From contig VGOX01000016.1 of assembly GCA_016875755.1 (NCBI GenBank), positions 1-14,757 on the forward strand: DNA of 14,757 nucleotides, read 5' to 3'. This DNA is from Chloroflexota bacterium. Its GTDB lineage: Bacteria; Chloroflexota; Anaerolineae; Anaerolineales; Villigracilaceae. Within the stretch, counting starts at the first letter, position 1. Every line of letters begins with the position of its first letter. Below are positions 1 through 7,256 of this stretch, in pieces. The notes beneath the pieces were generated by a model. That model was given only the letters and a program-made list of their open reading frames with translations, was not told the DNA's origin and did not search any database. Position numbers and translations under genes: made by a program.

Positions 1-99
1 TTCTATCAAATTTACTGCTGGCGCTTTTCGTCCTGGCATGGCTTATTTTCCTGTGAGTTTTTCTTTATCTTATCATAGCCTTATTTACGCCAAAATGTA

Positions 100-1134
100 C
101 TAGGCATCTACCATTTCCACCAATGCCTGATACTCGGCTGGGATAACCTTGGGAGCGGTGAACGATTCGGTGATGATGGATGGGTCTTTCATGCCGTGTC
201 CTGTGCAAACGACCACCACTTTTTTGCCTTTCGCCTCAAACTTCCCGACGCTTGATTCGGCAATCAAGCCAGCCAACCCTGCGGCGGAGGCAGGCTCCAC
301 CCACACCCCTTCCGAGGCGAGAATCTTCTGCGCGGACAATATCTCTGCATCTGACACTGCGATGATTCGTCCGCCTGATTGCTGTGCTGCTTCCAATGCC
401 TGCTCACCGCGCGCTGGTTTGCCTATGCGAATGGCAGTGGCAATCGTCTCTGGCTTTTCGACAGGATGACCTAACACCAGCGGAGCAGCTCCCGCGGCTT
501 GTACGCCTAAGACCTGCGGAAGTCCTTTTTGATATTGTTTGAACCCCGCCCAGTATGAGGTGATGTTCCCAGCATTGCCAACAGGCAGGCACAACCAATC
601 GGGCGCGGAACCAAGCACATCACAAATCTCAAAAGCGGAAGTTTTTTGTCCTTCGATACGGTACGGATTGATGGAGTTGACCAACGCAATCGGCGTCTTT
701 TGCGTGATCTCAACAACAAGCGAAAGCGCATCATCGAACGAGCCTTGAATTTGTATCACTTCTGCACCGTAGGCAATCGCGCCAGCGAGTTTCCCCACCG
801 CCACTTTCCCTTCGGGAATCAAGACAATGGAGCGCAACCCCGCCCGAGCGGCATACGCGGCGGCGGAAGCAGCAGTGTTGCCTGTTGAGGCGCAAATGAC
901 GGTCTGTGCGCCACGCCCAACCGCTTCGCTGATGGCGGTGGTCATGCCGCGATCTTTGAAGGAACCTGTCGGGTTTAAGCCTTCGAATTTGACGAACAAC
1001 TCGCAGCCGAATTCACGTCCCAAACGCGGCATGGGAATGAGCGGTGTGTTCCCTTCGAGCAGGGATATTGCTTGTGTATGGGCGGGTAAATCAAGATACT
1101 GCCTGTAGTGTTGAATCAAGCCTTGGTAGGTCAT
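100..1134 (-). CDS. thrC: Threonine synthase
   Basis: Converts O-phospho-L-homoserine to L-threonine with pyridoxal phosphate (PLP), the last step of threonine synthesis, in the cytosol. The 344-aa protein is a typical short (fold type II) bacterial ThrC. The PLP lysine is K60 in GSFKDRGM (58-64 region). The substrate loop STGNT is at 83-87, the phosphate-binding GNAGN at 186-190, EPASAAG at 280-286 and TGHGMKDP at 311-318. The start is fixed by a GGAG ribosome site at 1140-1143, 5 bp from the ATG. It is transcribed divergently from thrB, the preceding enzyme of the same pathway, and shares its very short intergenic region, so the two are probably expressed together. No truncation is seen. 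Threonine dehydratase and cysteine synthase are relatives, but the PVGNAGN and TGHGMKDP motifs and the thrB neighbour favour ThrC. Confidence 0.95.
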   Translation of the reverse strand: MTYQGLIQHYRQYLDLPAHTQAISLLEGNTPLIPMPRLGREFGCELFVKFEGLNPTGSFKDRGMTTAISEAVGRGAQTVICASTGNTAASAAAYAARAGLRSIVLIPEGKVAVGKLAGAIAYGAEVIQIQGSFDDALSLVVEITQKTPIALVNSINPYRIEGQKTSAFEICDVLGSAPDWLCLPVGNAGNITSYWAGFKQYQKGLPQVLGVQAAGAAPLVLGHPVEKPETIATAIRIGKPARGEQALEAAQQSGGRIIAVSDAEILSAQKILASEGVWVEPASAAGLAGLIAESSVGKFEAKGKKVVVVCTGHGMKDPSIITESFTAPKVIPAEYQALVEMVDA

Positions 1135-1175
1135 AACAACTCCAATGAAAGAATTAGGCGATTATAATAGCGCAA
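1135..1175. promoter_or_regulatory. Divergent thrC/thrB promoter with a shared symmetric -10 box
   Basis: The 41-bp gap contains ATTATAAT at 1161-1168, which is its own reverse complement. It therefore presents TATAAT to both strands: 1163-1168 for thrB and 1166-1161 for thrC. For thrC this leaves a leader of about 20 nt with GGAG at 1140-1143. For thrB only 7 bp lie between the -10 box and the ATG, so the transcript should begin at or next to the start codon. No good -35 hexamer is visible on either side. The placement is seen directly; the promoter activity is inferred. Confidence 0.65.
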
Positions 1176-2060
1176 ATGATAAAAATCCGCGTCCCTGCCA
1201 CATCCGCAAATTTAGGCCCAGGCTTCGATTGCCTTGGTCTGGCGCTGGATGTTTGGAACGAAGTCGCTTTCACGCCCGCAGGAAAATTAGCGCACCATGT
1301 CACTGGTGAGGGCGCGGAGAAGTTGAACAAGGGGTCGAGAAATCTGCTAACAAAGGCGTATGCCTATTTGCATGAAGTTTGCGGCCGTCCCGTTGAGGGG
1401 GTATCCATTGAAGCGCACAATCTGATTCCCATGAGCAGCGGACTTGGCTCCAGCGCGGCGGCGATTTCGGCAGGGTTGTTTGGCGCGAATGAGATGCTGG
1501 GCAAGCCATTGGATGTTGAAGGGCTGTTGAAGTTGGCAACCGATATGGAAGGACATCCTGACAATGTTGCACCTGCCCTGTTGGGAGGTCTGGTCGTTTC
1601 GGTGATGAAGCAGGATGAGATCATCACGAGGCGATATGAAATTCCTGCGCTGACGGCTGTGATCGTCAAACCTGATGTGGAGTGGCTGACGAAAACCGCG
1701 CGCGCTGTGCTGCCCAGATCCGTTTCACGCGCAGATGCGATTCACAATATCGGGAGGGCAGCATTGGTGGTGGATGCACTTCGTTGCGGCGACTTAGAGC
1801 TGCTTCAAAAAGTGATGGAAGACCGCATCCATCAGCCATATCGCCTGCGTCACATTTCTGGCGGAACAGCTGCGTATAAATGTGCGCGTCAATTTGGGGC
1901 AGCTGCATTATCTGGCGCGGGACCGTCCATTATTGTGTTCGTATCTCCAGAGAATGCGCAAAAAGCAAAATTGGAGATACAGTCTGTCTATGAAGAACGG
2001 GGAATTAAGACAAAAGGCATTATCACCAAGCCGAGCGAAAAAGGCACGAATAGGATATAA
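1176..2060 (+). CDS. thrB: Homoserine kinase
   Basis: Phosphorylates L-homoserine with ATP to give O-phosphohomoserine, the substrate of the neighbouring ThrC. At 294 aa it is normal for a GHMP-family ThrB. The N-terminal PATSANLGPGFDCLG motif is at 7-21, the ATP-binding loop PMSSGLGSSAAA at 85-96, GHPDNVAPALLGG at 126-138, and the C-terminal GHMP motif LSGAGPS at 245-251. The start at 1176 matches the family N-terminus exactly, with no room for an earlier residue. No Shine-Dalgarno sequence precedes it, and a TATAAT ends 7 bp upstream, so translation is probably leaderless. The gene ends at a strong bidirectional hairpin shared with the convergent TerC-family gene. Confidence 0.96.
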   Translation: MIKIRVPATSANLGPGFDCLGLALDVWNEVAFTPAGKLAHHVTGEGAEKLNKGSRNLLTKAYAYLHEVCGRPVEGVSIEAHNLIPMSSGLGSSAAAISAGLFGANEMLGKPLDVEGLLKLATDMEGHPDNVAPALLGGLVVSVMKQDEIITRRYEIPALTAVIVKPDVEWLTKTARAVLPRSVSRADAIHNIGRAALVVDALRCGDLELLQKVMEDRIHQPYRLRHISGGTAAYKCARQFGAAALSGAGPSIIVFVSPENAQKAKLEIQSVYEERGIKTKGIITKPSEKGTNRI

Positions 2061-2098
2061 AAGAGGAAGCTGCAAAATTGCAGCTTCCTCTTTTATAT
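2055..2098. terminator. Bidirectional terminator, 21-bp perfect stem
   Basis: A perfect inverted repeat with arms 2055-2075 and 2078-2098 and a 2-nt centre (AA). The GC-rich core GAGGAAGCTGCAA is flanked by A-runs on the left and T-runs on the right, so it can terminate transcription in both directions. It overlaps the thrB stop codon and ends 5 bp before the stop of the convergent TerC-family gene. Confidence 0.88.
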
Positions 2099-2102
2099 GG
2101 TG

Positions 2103-2945
2103 TTACTTCTTCTTTGTCTTCGGTTTGGTTTTTGCTTTTTTCGCAGGAGCCACCTTGACAGGGACATGGGCGAGTTCCCTGGCTTCAGGTGTATATGGGA
2201 CGTGCAAAGTGACAGGTTCCGTACCCTTGCCGCGAACACGCAGGTTGATCATCTCAACCATGATCGAGAAAGCCATTGCAAAGTAAATATAGCCCTTTGG
2301 AATGTGCTGGTGCAAACCTTCCACGACCAGAGTAAAGCCGATCAGCAAAAGGAAACTGAGGGCAAGAATCTTGATGGTGGGATGTTTTTCAACAAACTCG
2401 CCAATGGGTCCTGCTGTAAAGATCATCACCGCGGCGGAAACCACCACGGCGGCAATCATGATCTCGATATGATCGACCATACCGACAGCCGTGATGACCG
2501 AATCGAGGGAGAATACAACATCCAACAACAAAATCTGAAGGATGACACTGGCAAATGTAGAAGATACTTTTGCAGAGGAATGCCCCGAATGACCTTCCAG
2601 CTTGTCGTGGATTTCATAGGTACTCTTCCCGAGCAGGAAGAGACCACCTGCCAGAAGAATCAAATCACGCCCGGAGATGCCCAACTCCTCCCCGCCAAAC
2701 CAAGGGATGAACAGGAATGGGTCTTCAAGGCTGATGATCCATGAAAGGGAAAGCAATAACAAAATACGAGTAATCACTGCCAGCGCAATTCCCGTTGTGC
2801 GGGCGCGCTGTTGATCCTGCTGAGGCAGTTTCCCTGCGAGAATCGAAATAAAAATCACATTGTCTACGCCAAGCACCAATTCCAATACAACCAACGTAAG
2901 GAAGGCGATCAACGTTTCGGGGGTAAAAATCCAACTAAAATCCAC
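2103..2945 (-). CDS. TerC-family integral membrane protein
   Basis: A polytopic membrane protein of the TerC family (tellurium-resistance TerC and YgdQ/YoaE/Alx relatives), some of which handle manganese or other divalent cations; the substrate here cannot be read from sequence. It has about seven hydrophobic segments. The two family signatures are ELVLGVDNV at 22-30 and LLDVVFSLDSVITAVGM at 140-156, each with a membrane-embedded Asp (D28, D148). HIPKGYIYFAMAFSIMVEM is at 214-232. The last 20 residues are a Lys/Ala/Pro-rich basic tail, presumably cytosolic. Translation starts at GTG, supported by AGGAG 8-9 bases upstream; no better ATG fits. It lies 57 bp downstream of the paralogous membrane gene pair and may be the last gene of that unit. 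At 280 aa it is close to the usual family length. Confidence 0.9.
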   Translation of the reverse strand: MDFSWIFTPETLIAFLTLVVLELVLGVDNVIFISILAGKLPQQDQQRARTTGIALAVITRILLLLSLSWIISLEDPFLFIPWFGGEELGISGRDLILLAGGLFLLGKSTYEIHDKLEGHSGHSSAKVSSTFASVILQILLLDVVFSLDSVITAVGMVDHIEIMIAAVVVSAAVMIFTAGPIGEFVEKHPTIKILALSFLLLIGFTLVVEGLHQHIPKGYIYFAMAFSIMVEMINLRVRGKGTEPVTLHVPYTPEARELAHVPVKVAPAKKAKTKPKTKKK

Positions 2946-3002
2946 TTTAATGTCTCCTGATGAAGTGATGAACGTAATCTTATCAAAACCAGCAACATAA
3001 AA

Positions 3003-3779
3003 CTACGAAAGCAACCTATTCTTTTCTGAATCCAATGCTACACGTTCTGTCTTGCGCGGGTCAAATTTAACATACACCTTTTTCCCCTCTGAATATTTTA
3101 CGAGGGCAGTGTCAAGAATTAAGGCGTGGGTCTCCGAGCTGAAGGCAGCGCCTGACTTGGGAACGACATCAAAGTATAGCCGCAATCCCCGCGAACCTTT
3201 CAACGGATAAGGCAGGTTCAGATCTTCGACACGGGTTATGAATGCTTCTGCCTCCTCTCCTACCCTGCGGATTTCGTTGTTCATTTCGACCAGTTTATTG
3301 AACTCGAAGCGTCGTTTTTCCAATTCCTGCTGTTGAACTATCCTTCCATGTTCCTCATGGTAGTGTTCAAAGATCATTTGGCTTGGGTCGTTTGGGTCAA
3401 AGGTTACCCATATCTTACGCCCCACCTCCCCGACCAATTGACCCATAACCGCAGTAAAACCTCGTTTTTCCGTCCAATGATCAAAAGATAGCCTGAACGA
3501 CATACGCCCTTCTGGCATTACATCCACTTCATATTTGATTTGCCGTTCTTTTCTGCCATAAATACTTCGCTCCATTCCATCACGGGCGGATATCACAACC
3601 GCCTGAGCTGTAACACCGCGTTGACGAAGCCCATCATTAGCAACTCGCATCTTTTCCTGCCGCTTGTTGTCCAACATCCCAGAAATGATCCAACCGACAA
3701 AAGTCAATAAAGGAATGCCGATAAAAACAAAACCGCCCAAAATAATGGAAAACCAATTGATATCTGATGTAAAGTCCAT
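3003..3779 (-). CDS. Membrane-anchored protein with two DxxP-type beta domains (paralog 1)
   Basis: I do not recognise the function of this 258-aa protein. A single hydrophobic segment spans about residues 9-35, followed by a basic stretch (NKRQEKMR), which suggests an N-in or N-out single-pass anchor. Two copies of one beta-rich module follow. The first, about 54-133, contains VDVMPEG and GRKIWVTFDPNDPS. The second, about 172-253, contains FDVVPKSG and GKKVYVKFDPRKTE. A charged, probably coiled-coil linker lies between them (about 138-170). The modules loosely recall the DUF3592 style of protein, but this is a resemblance, not an assignment. The gene directly downstream of its paralog at 3852-4694 has the same layout, with especially strong match over AEAFITRVEDLNLPYP. 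An AAGGA ribosome site precedes the ATG. It probably forms one transcription unit with its paralog and the TerC-family gene. Confidence 0.8.
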   Translation of the reverse strand: MDFTSDINWFSIILGGFVFIGIPLLTFVGWIISGMLDNKRQEKMRVANDGLRQRGVTAQAVVISARDGMERSIYGRKERQIKYEVDVMPEGRMSFRLSFDHWTEKRGFTAVMGQLVGEVGRKIWVTFDPNDPSQMIFEHYHEEHGRIVQQQELEKRRFEFNKLVEMNNEIRRVGEEAEAFITRVEDLNLPYPLKGSRGLRLYFDVVPKSGAAFSSETHALILDTALVKYSEGKKVYVKFDPRKTERVALDSEKNRLLS

Positions 3780-3851
3780 ACTCTATCCTTATTTAAATTG
3801 CAATTGGAAATGTAGTGTCAAATTTTCATCTTGCGAAGAAACTATCAAACG

Positions 3852-4694
3852 CTATTGAAGCGCCTTGTTCCGCTCTGTATCTAAAACAGCCCATTTGGGG
3901 TTTTGTAAATCGAAGCGGACGAAAACCTTTTTCCCTATAGAATATTTCTTAACCGCAGTTTCACCGATCAATACATCGCCTTCCGCTTGGAAAGAAAACC
4001 CCGCTTTCGGCGTAACCTCAAAACAGATATGCATCGCACGTGAGTTCTTCGCTGGATAAGATAAGTTTAGATCTTCAACACGGGTAATTATCGCTTCTGC
4101 CTGTTCGCCGCGGAGTTTTAGATCTTCATTGCCTTCAGTTAGTTTATTAAAAGCGACACGACGAAGAGTAATTTCACGTTCTTTCATGGCGGTTTCGTGG
4201 TCTTCATGGTTGTGATCCAAATATGCCCTGGAAGGGTCTTTGGGGTCATAGGTTACCCAAATTTTCCGCCCATGTTCTGAAACCATCTCATTTCCAATAA
4301 TCTTATAAGAATTTTTGTAAGTTTCGTTTCTATAGACTTCATTACGGAGCTTCGTCCGAAATACAGTGGCACCCTCTGGCATGACATCTACCTCAAAATC
4401 AACAAGGTGGGACGGGAACGGCCCTCGAATTCTTCCACTTCCCCACGAAAACACGCGATTGGCCGAAACGATCACAGCAGGAGCCAAAACACCACCATCC
4501 AAAAATATACTTTCTTTGTAGATCGATATACCATCAATTATTTTTTCGATTTCTTCCAGCCTTTTTTGCTTTTCCTGTTTGGAAATATAAAAAGCCTGAA
4601 CATCCTCTAACAAACTGCGGCCAAAGTAGACCAGCACAATTAAAGCGATTAGAGCATATACGATCATTGCCTGCCAACTAAAGAAATCGACCAT
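3852..4694 (-). CDS. Membrane-anchored protein with two DxxP-type beta domains (paralog 2)
   Basis: A 280-aa tandem paralog of the protein at 3003-3779, function unknown. It has one N-terminal hydrophobic segment (about 8-28), then a charged helical stretch (KQEKQKRLEEIEKIIDG), then two beta modules. The first, about 73-155, includes VDVMPEGATVFR and GRKIWVTYDPKDPS. The second, about 194-275, includes EVTPKAGFSF and GKKVFVRFDLQNPK. The linker between modules carries the shared AFNKL and EQAEAIITRVEDLNLSYP segments. The start ATG has a GGAGGA ribosome site 7 bp upstream. Conservation between the two copies is highest in the second half and weak in the membrane anchor, which suggests an old duplication with different partners or topology signals. 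It is probably the first gene of a small minus-strand unit that continues into paralog 1 and the TerC-family gene. Confidence 0.8.
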   Translation of the reverse strand: MVDFFSWQAMIVYALIALIVLVYFGRSLLEDVQAFYISKQEKQKRLEEIEKIIDGISIYKESIFLDGGVLAPAVIVSANRVFSWGSGRIRGPFPSHLVDFEVDVMPEGATVFRTKLRNEVYRNETYKNSYKIIGNEMVSEHGRKIWVTYDPKDPSRAYLDHNHEDHETAMKEREITLRRVAFNKLTEGNEDLKLRGEQAEAIITRVEDLNLSYPAKNSRAMHICFEVTPKAGFSFQAEGDVLIGETAVKKYSIGKKVFVRFDLQNPKWAVLDTERNKALQ

Positions 4695-4715
4695 TACACA
4701 TCCTCCAATAAAATA

Positions 4716-4750
4716 AACTGCGCCCCACTATACTATAGCGAGGCGCAGTT
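4716..4750 (-). terminator. Probable terminator of the beta-oxidation operon
   Basis: Arms AACTGCGCC (4716-4724) and GGCGCAGTT (4742-4750) form a 9-bp stem with a 17-nt AT-rich loop. Read on the minus strand it follows the SCP-2 gene by 25 bp and is followed by a T-rich tail (TTTATTTTATT). The tail runs into the GGAGGA ribosome site of the next gene at 4694, so read-through would still allow that gene to be translated. The loop contains TATAGT on the minus strand, a possible -10 box for the next gene. Confidence 0.55.
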
Positions 4751-4775
4751 GGTAGGGTACTTAAGTCTTAGAAAC

Positions 4776-5102
4776 TTACTTGATCTTGAACATCTGGGTC
4801 AATTTCATCGCCAAATTCAGGTCGCCAGCAAGTTTGAGTTTGCCCTGCATGAAGGCTTGCATACCGTCAATTTCACCACTGAAGATCTTGACGTAATCAC
4901 TCGAGTCAGCAGTGAGGGTCATCTTGGGGGAAGCGTGTTCACCCTTGGCGACCTCGCATTTGCCGTCTTTGATGGTGGCATACCATTCGCCAGGTTCTTT
5001 GCCGGTGAACTTGAATTGGATGGTGGCATCCAGCCCTGCCGCTTTTTCGGGGATGAACGCGCCGGGCATTTTAGACATGAGGGTTTCGATTGTGAGAGCC
5101 AT
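4776..5102 (-). CDS. SCP-2 sterol/lipid-transfer domain protein
   Basis: A stand-alone 108-aa SCP-2 domain, the usual length for the bacterial single-domain form. The fold binds fatty acids, acyl-CoAs or sterols in a hydrophobic pocket. Visible family features are the N-terminal helix with MSKMPGAF, the strand pair ATIQFKFTG and GEWYATIKDGKCEV, and the C-terminal segment DYVKIFSGEIDGMQAFMQGKLKLAGDL (split across about 68-95), where the GKLKLAGDL motif is characteristic. There is no signal peptide or membrane segment, so it is cytosolic. It is the last gene of the beta-oxidation operon, 78 bp after the thiolase, and has an AGGAG site directly before the ATG. The context suggests it carries acyl-CoA or delivers substrate to the enzymes; that role is inferred. 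In eukaryotes SCP-2 is fused to a thiolase (SCP-x), an interesting parallel to the gene order here. Confidence 0.9.
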   Translation of the reverse strand: MALTIETLMSKMPGAFIPEKAAGLDATIQFKFTGKEPGEWYATIKDGKCEVAKGEHASPKMTLTADSSDYVKIFSGEIDGMQAFMQGKLKLAGDLNLAMKLTQMFKIK

Positions 5103-5114
5103 TTTTTCTCCTAG

Positions 5115-5170
5115 GTTGAAAGTTGAAGGTTGAAGGTTACAGGTTGAAACTTAAACCGTTCAACCTGCAG
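5115..5170. repeat. Heptad foldback element A (thiolase/SCP-2 gap)
   Basis: Eight consecutive 7-bp units of the form GTTGAAN, with three near-identical copies at 5115-5135, then GTTACAG, GTTGAAA and diverged units. CAGGTTGAA at 5140-5148 pairs perfectly with TTCAACCTG at 5159-5167 around a 10-nt loop. It fills the gap between the thiolase stop (5181) and the SCP-2 ribosome site. It shares GTTACAGGTT with element B. Confidence 0.75.
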
Positions 5171-5180
5171 CCCATAACTT

Positions 5181-6365
5181 TTATTGCAGATTTTCAAAGA
5201 TCGCAGCTGCACCCATGCCGCCGCCAATACACATGGTAACCATACCATACTTGGACTTGCGGCGTCCCATTTCGTAGATGAGCTGGGTGGTGAGCTTCGA
5301 ACCCGTGCAGCCGAGCGGATGTCCGAGGGCGATCGCGCCGCCATTGACATTGACCTTGTCTGGGTCCATTTCGAGAGTTTGCATCACGGCGAGAGATTGA
5401 GCCGCAAAGGCTTCGTTCAACTCGAAGAGATTAATGTCGTTGAGGGATAATCCCGCCGTCTTCAAGGCTTTGGGAATAGCGGCTACGGGACCGATCCCCA
5501 TCAACTCGGGGGCAACCCCGCCCACGGCGAAGGCAACGAAGCGCGCCAAAGGTTTGAGTCCTAATTCAGATGCCTTGTCCGCGGACATGACCATAACAGC
5601 CGAAGCGCCGTCTGACATTTGAGAGGAATTTCCAGCCGTGACAAAACCGCCTTCCTTGAAAGCAGGCTTGAGTTTGGCGAGTCCTTCAATGGTCGAGTCG
5701 CCGCGCGGACCTTCATCGCGTTTGACGGTGAAGTTTTTCCTGACGACCTTGCCATCCACATACTCGTTGAGTTCAACATCGATGTGAACAAGTTCAGGGT
5801 CGAAGAGACCAGACTCAACCGCCTTGGCAGCTTTCTGATTGCTCTTGAGCGAGAATTCATCCTGCTGTTCACGAGTGATGCCATATTTGAGCGAGACATT
5901 TTCGGCAGTGAGACCCATGTTAGTGTAGTAGTGCGGCAACTCCATCGCAAACTGCGGATTGGGCGAGAATTTGTAGCCCATCATTGGCACCATTGACATG
6001 GACTCAACGCCCGCGCCGATGCCGATCTCAATATCGCCTGCTTTGATGGCATGTGCAATATGCGCAATGGACTGCACACCCGACGAGCAATAACGGTTGA
6101 TGGTTTCTGCAGGGACAGTATCCGGCAGACCCGCGCGAATGGAAATAGTTCGCGCCACATTCATGCCCTGCTCCCCTTCGGGGAAAGCACAGCCAAAGAC
6201 TACATCTTCGATCTGGGCAGGGTCAAGGTTTGGCGTGCGGTTGAGCAATTCTTTGATCACCTCAGCACCCATCTCATCAGGACGAACCGTCGCCATGCCA
6301 CCACGTTTGGCTTTGCCAACAGGAGTGCGGACTGCGCTAACGATAACAGCTTCTTTTGTTGTCAT
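5181..6365 (-). CDS. fadA: Thiolase (acetyl-CoA acyltransferase / 3-ketoacyl-CoA thiolase)
   Basis: Cleaves 3-ketoacyl-CoA with CoA to acetyl-CoA and a shortened acyl-CoA, the last step of each beta-oxidation round, in the cytosol. The 394-aa protein is full length for the family. The nucleophilic Cys is C93 in NRYCSSGVQS, and NEAFA is at 317-321. The active-site His is H349 in GHPLGCTGS and the second catalytic Cys is C379 in CIGGGMG. AAAGGAG lies 8 bp upstream of the ATG. It sits between the FadN-type gene and the SCP-2 gene in the operon, with foldback elements in both gaps. Sequence alone does not separate degradative thiolase from biosynthetic acetoacetyl-CoA thiolase; the operon argues for the degradative role. 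Confidence 0.94.
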   Translation of the reverse strand: MTTKEAVIVSAVRTPVGKAKRGGMATVRPDEMGAEVIKELLNRTPNLDPAQIEDVVFGCAFPEGEQGMNVARTISIRAGLPDTVPAETINRYCSSGVQSIAHIAHAIKAGDIEIGIGAGVESMSMVPMMGYKFSPNPQFAMELPHYYTNMGLTAENVSLKYGITREQQDEFSLKSNQKAAKAVESGLFDPELVHIDVELNEYVDGKVVRKNFTVKRDEGPRGDSTIEGLAKLKPAFKEGGFVTAGNSSQMSDGASAVMVMSADKASELGLKPLARFVAFAVGGVAPELMGIGPVAAIPKALKTAGLSLNDINLFELNEAFAAQSLAVMQTLEMDPDKVNVNGGAIALGHPLGCTGSKLTTQLIYEMGRRKSKYGMVTMCIGGGMGAAAIFENLQ

Positions 6366-6384
6366 AGATAATCTCCTTTATTGG

Positions 6385-6455
6385 AGTTGGAACGTTTACA
6401 AGTTACAGGTTTGAAGGTTAACTTTCAAACCTGTCAACATTCCAACTTGCCAACA
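6385..6455. repeat. Heptad foldback element B (fadN/thiolase gap)
   Basis: About ten 7-bp units with nested pairing. The inner stem is ACAGGTTTGAA (6405-6415) with TTCAAACCTGT (6424-6434), 11 bp perfect with an 8-nt loop. The outer stem is AGTTGGAA (6385-6392) with TTCCAACT (6440-6447). It ends next to the fadN stop codon (6456) and precedes the thiolase ribosome site. It shares GTTACAGGTT with element A. Confidence 0.78.
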
Positions 6456-7256
6456 TTAGTTCCTCAACGGCTTCCCGCTCTGCAAAATTGACCACATTCT
6501 CGCCTGCGTCTTCTCTTCACCGCACAGTGACAGGAAGGCTTCGCGCTCAAGGTCGAGGATGTACTGCTCGCTCACCCAGGTCGGCTTGGTCAGGTCACCG
6601 CCTGCGATGATGTGCGCCAGTTTGGTGGCAATGTGCGAATCGTATTCGGTGATGTAATGACCTTCTTTGAACGCCCAGGCACCGATCTTCATGGCACCGA
6701 ACATATCGCGCCCAGCGGCATAGATGAGTTCGGGTGTCGGCGGTCTATACCCCGCGTTGACCATGTGCAACACTTCCTTCTTGGCTTCAGTCAGCAGATG
6801 GTCACGGTTGGTCACAATACGGTCTTGCGGACCGAGGATGCCCATGCCGCGCGCTTCTTCCGCAGAGGTGGCAACTTTCGCCTGACCAATCTGCAGGAAA
6901 GCCTTTTGAATGAATGGGAACGGTTCAGCATCCGGAACTTTCACCGCAGGATTAATGATGCGGCGCATATATTCTTTTGTACCCGCGCCTGCAGGGATGA
7001 CGCCCGCGCCAAGTTCCACCAAACCAATATAGGTTTCAGAAGCTGCCACCACACGCGAGGCATGCATGGTCACTTCACAGCCGCCGCCGAGAGCGAGTCC
7101 CGCCGGGGCAACCACCACAGGCTTCGGCGAGTAACGCATGCGCATGTTCATATTTTGCAGGCGGCGGATAGCATCATTGAGTTGATCCCACATGCCTTGC
7201 TGCGCCGCAACGACCACCATGAATAAATTCGCGCCCGCGCTGAAGTTATCCGCTTC
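6456..7256 (-). pseudogene. fadN: C-terminal enoyl-CoA hydratase part of a frameshifted FadN-type protein
   Basis: This is the rest of the bifunctional protein whose start is at 8835, now in another reading frame. The homologous frame begins at 7256 (EADNFSAGANLF) and runs 266 aa to the family-typical C-terminus KTQARM...SGKPLRN. It keeps the crotonase oxyanion-hole segment SAGANLF, then LALGGGCE with the first catalytic Glu (E61 of this part) and GLVELGAG with the second (E81). The first strands of the same crotonase domain (LVEFHTKMNALDDD and FDGLVVG) are encoded in the other frame, upstream of the stop at 7246. The domain is therefore cut in the middle. The open frame extends upstream to an ATG at 7328, but that stretch is unrelated to the family and has no ribosome site. 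Joining the halves gives about 794 aa, close to Bacillus FadN (about 789 aa). Confidence 0.88.

Noticed and set aside
1..99. Short open frames at the left edge: a hydrophobic plus-strand tail (LSNLLLALFVLAWLIFL, stop at 54-56) and a minus-strand start at 39 (MPGRKAPAVNLIE, running off the window).
   Set aside because: They are mutually exclusive and too short to judge. The first would be the end of a membrane protein convergent with thrC, the second a gene following thrC. Neither is supported enough to annotate.
2097..2744. Long plus-strand open frame opposite the TerC-family gene.
   Set aside because: It is antisense to a gene with clear family motifs, and its product is Asp/His/Asn/Gln-rich with no recognisable domain.
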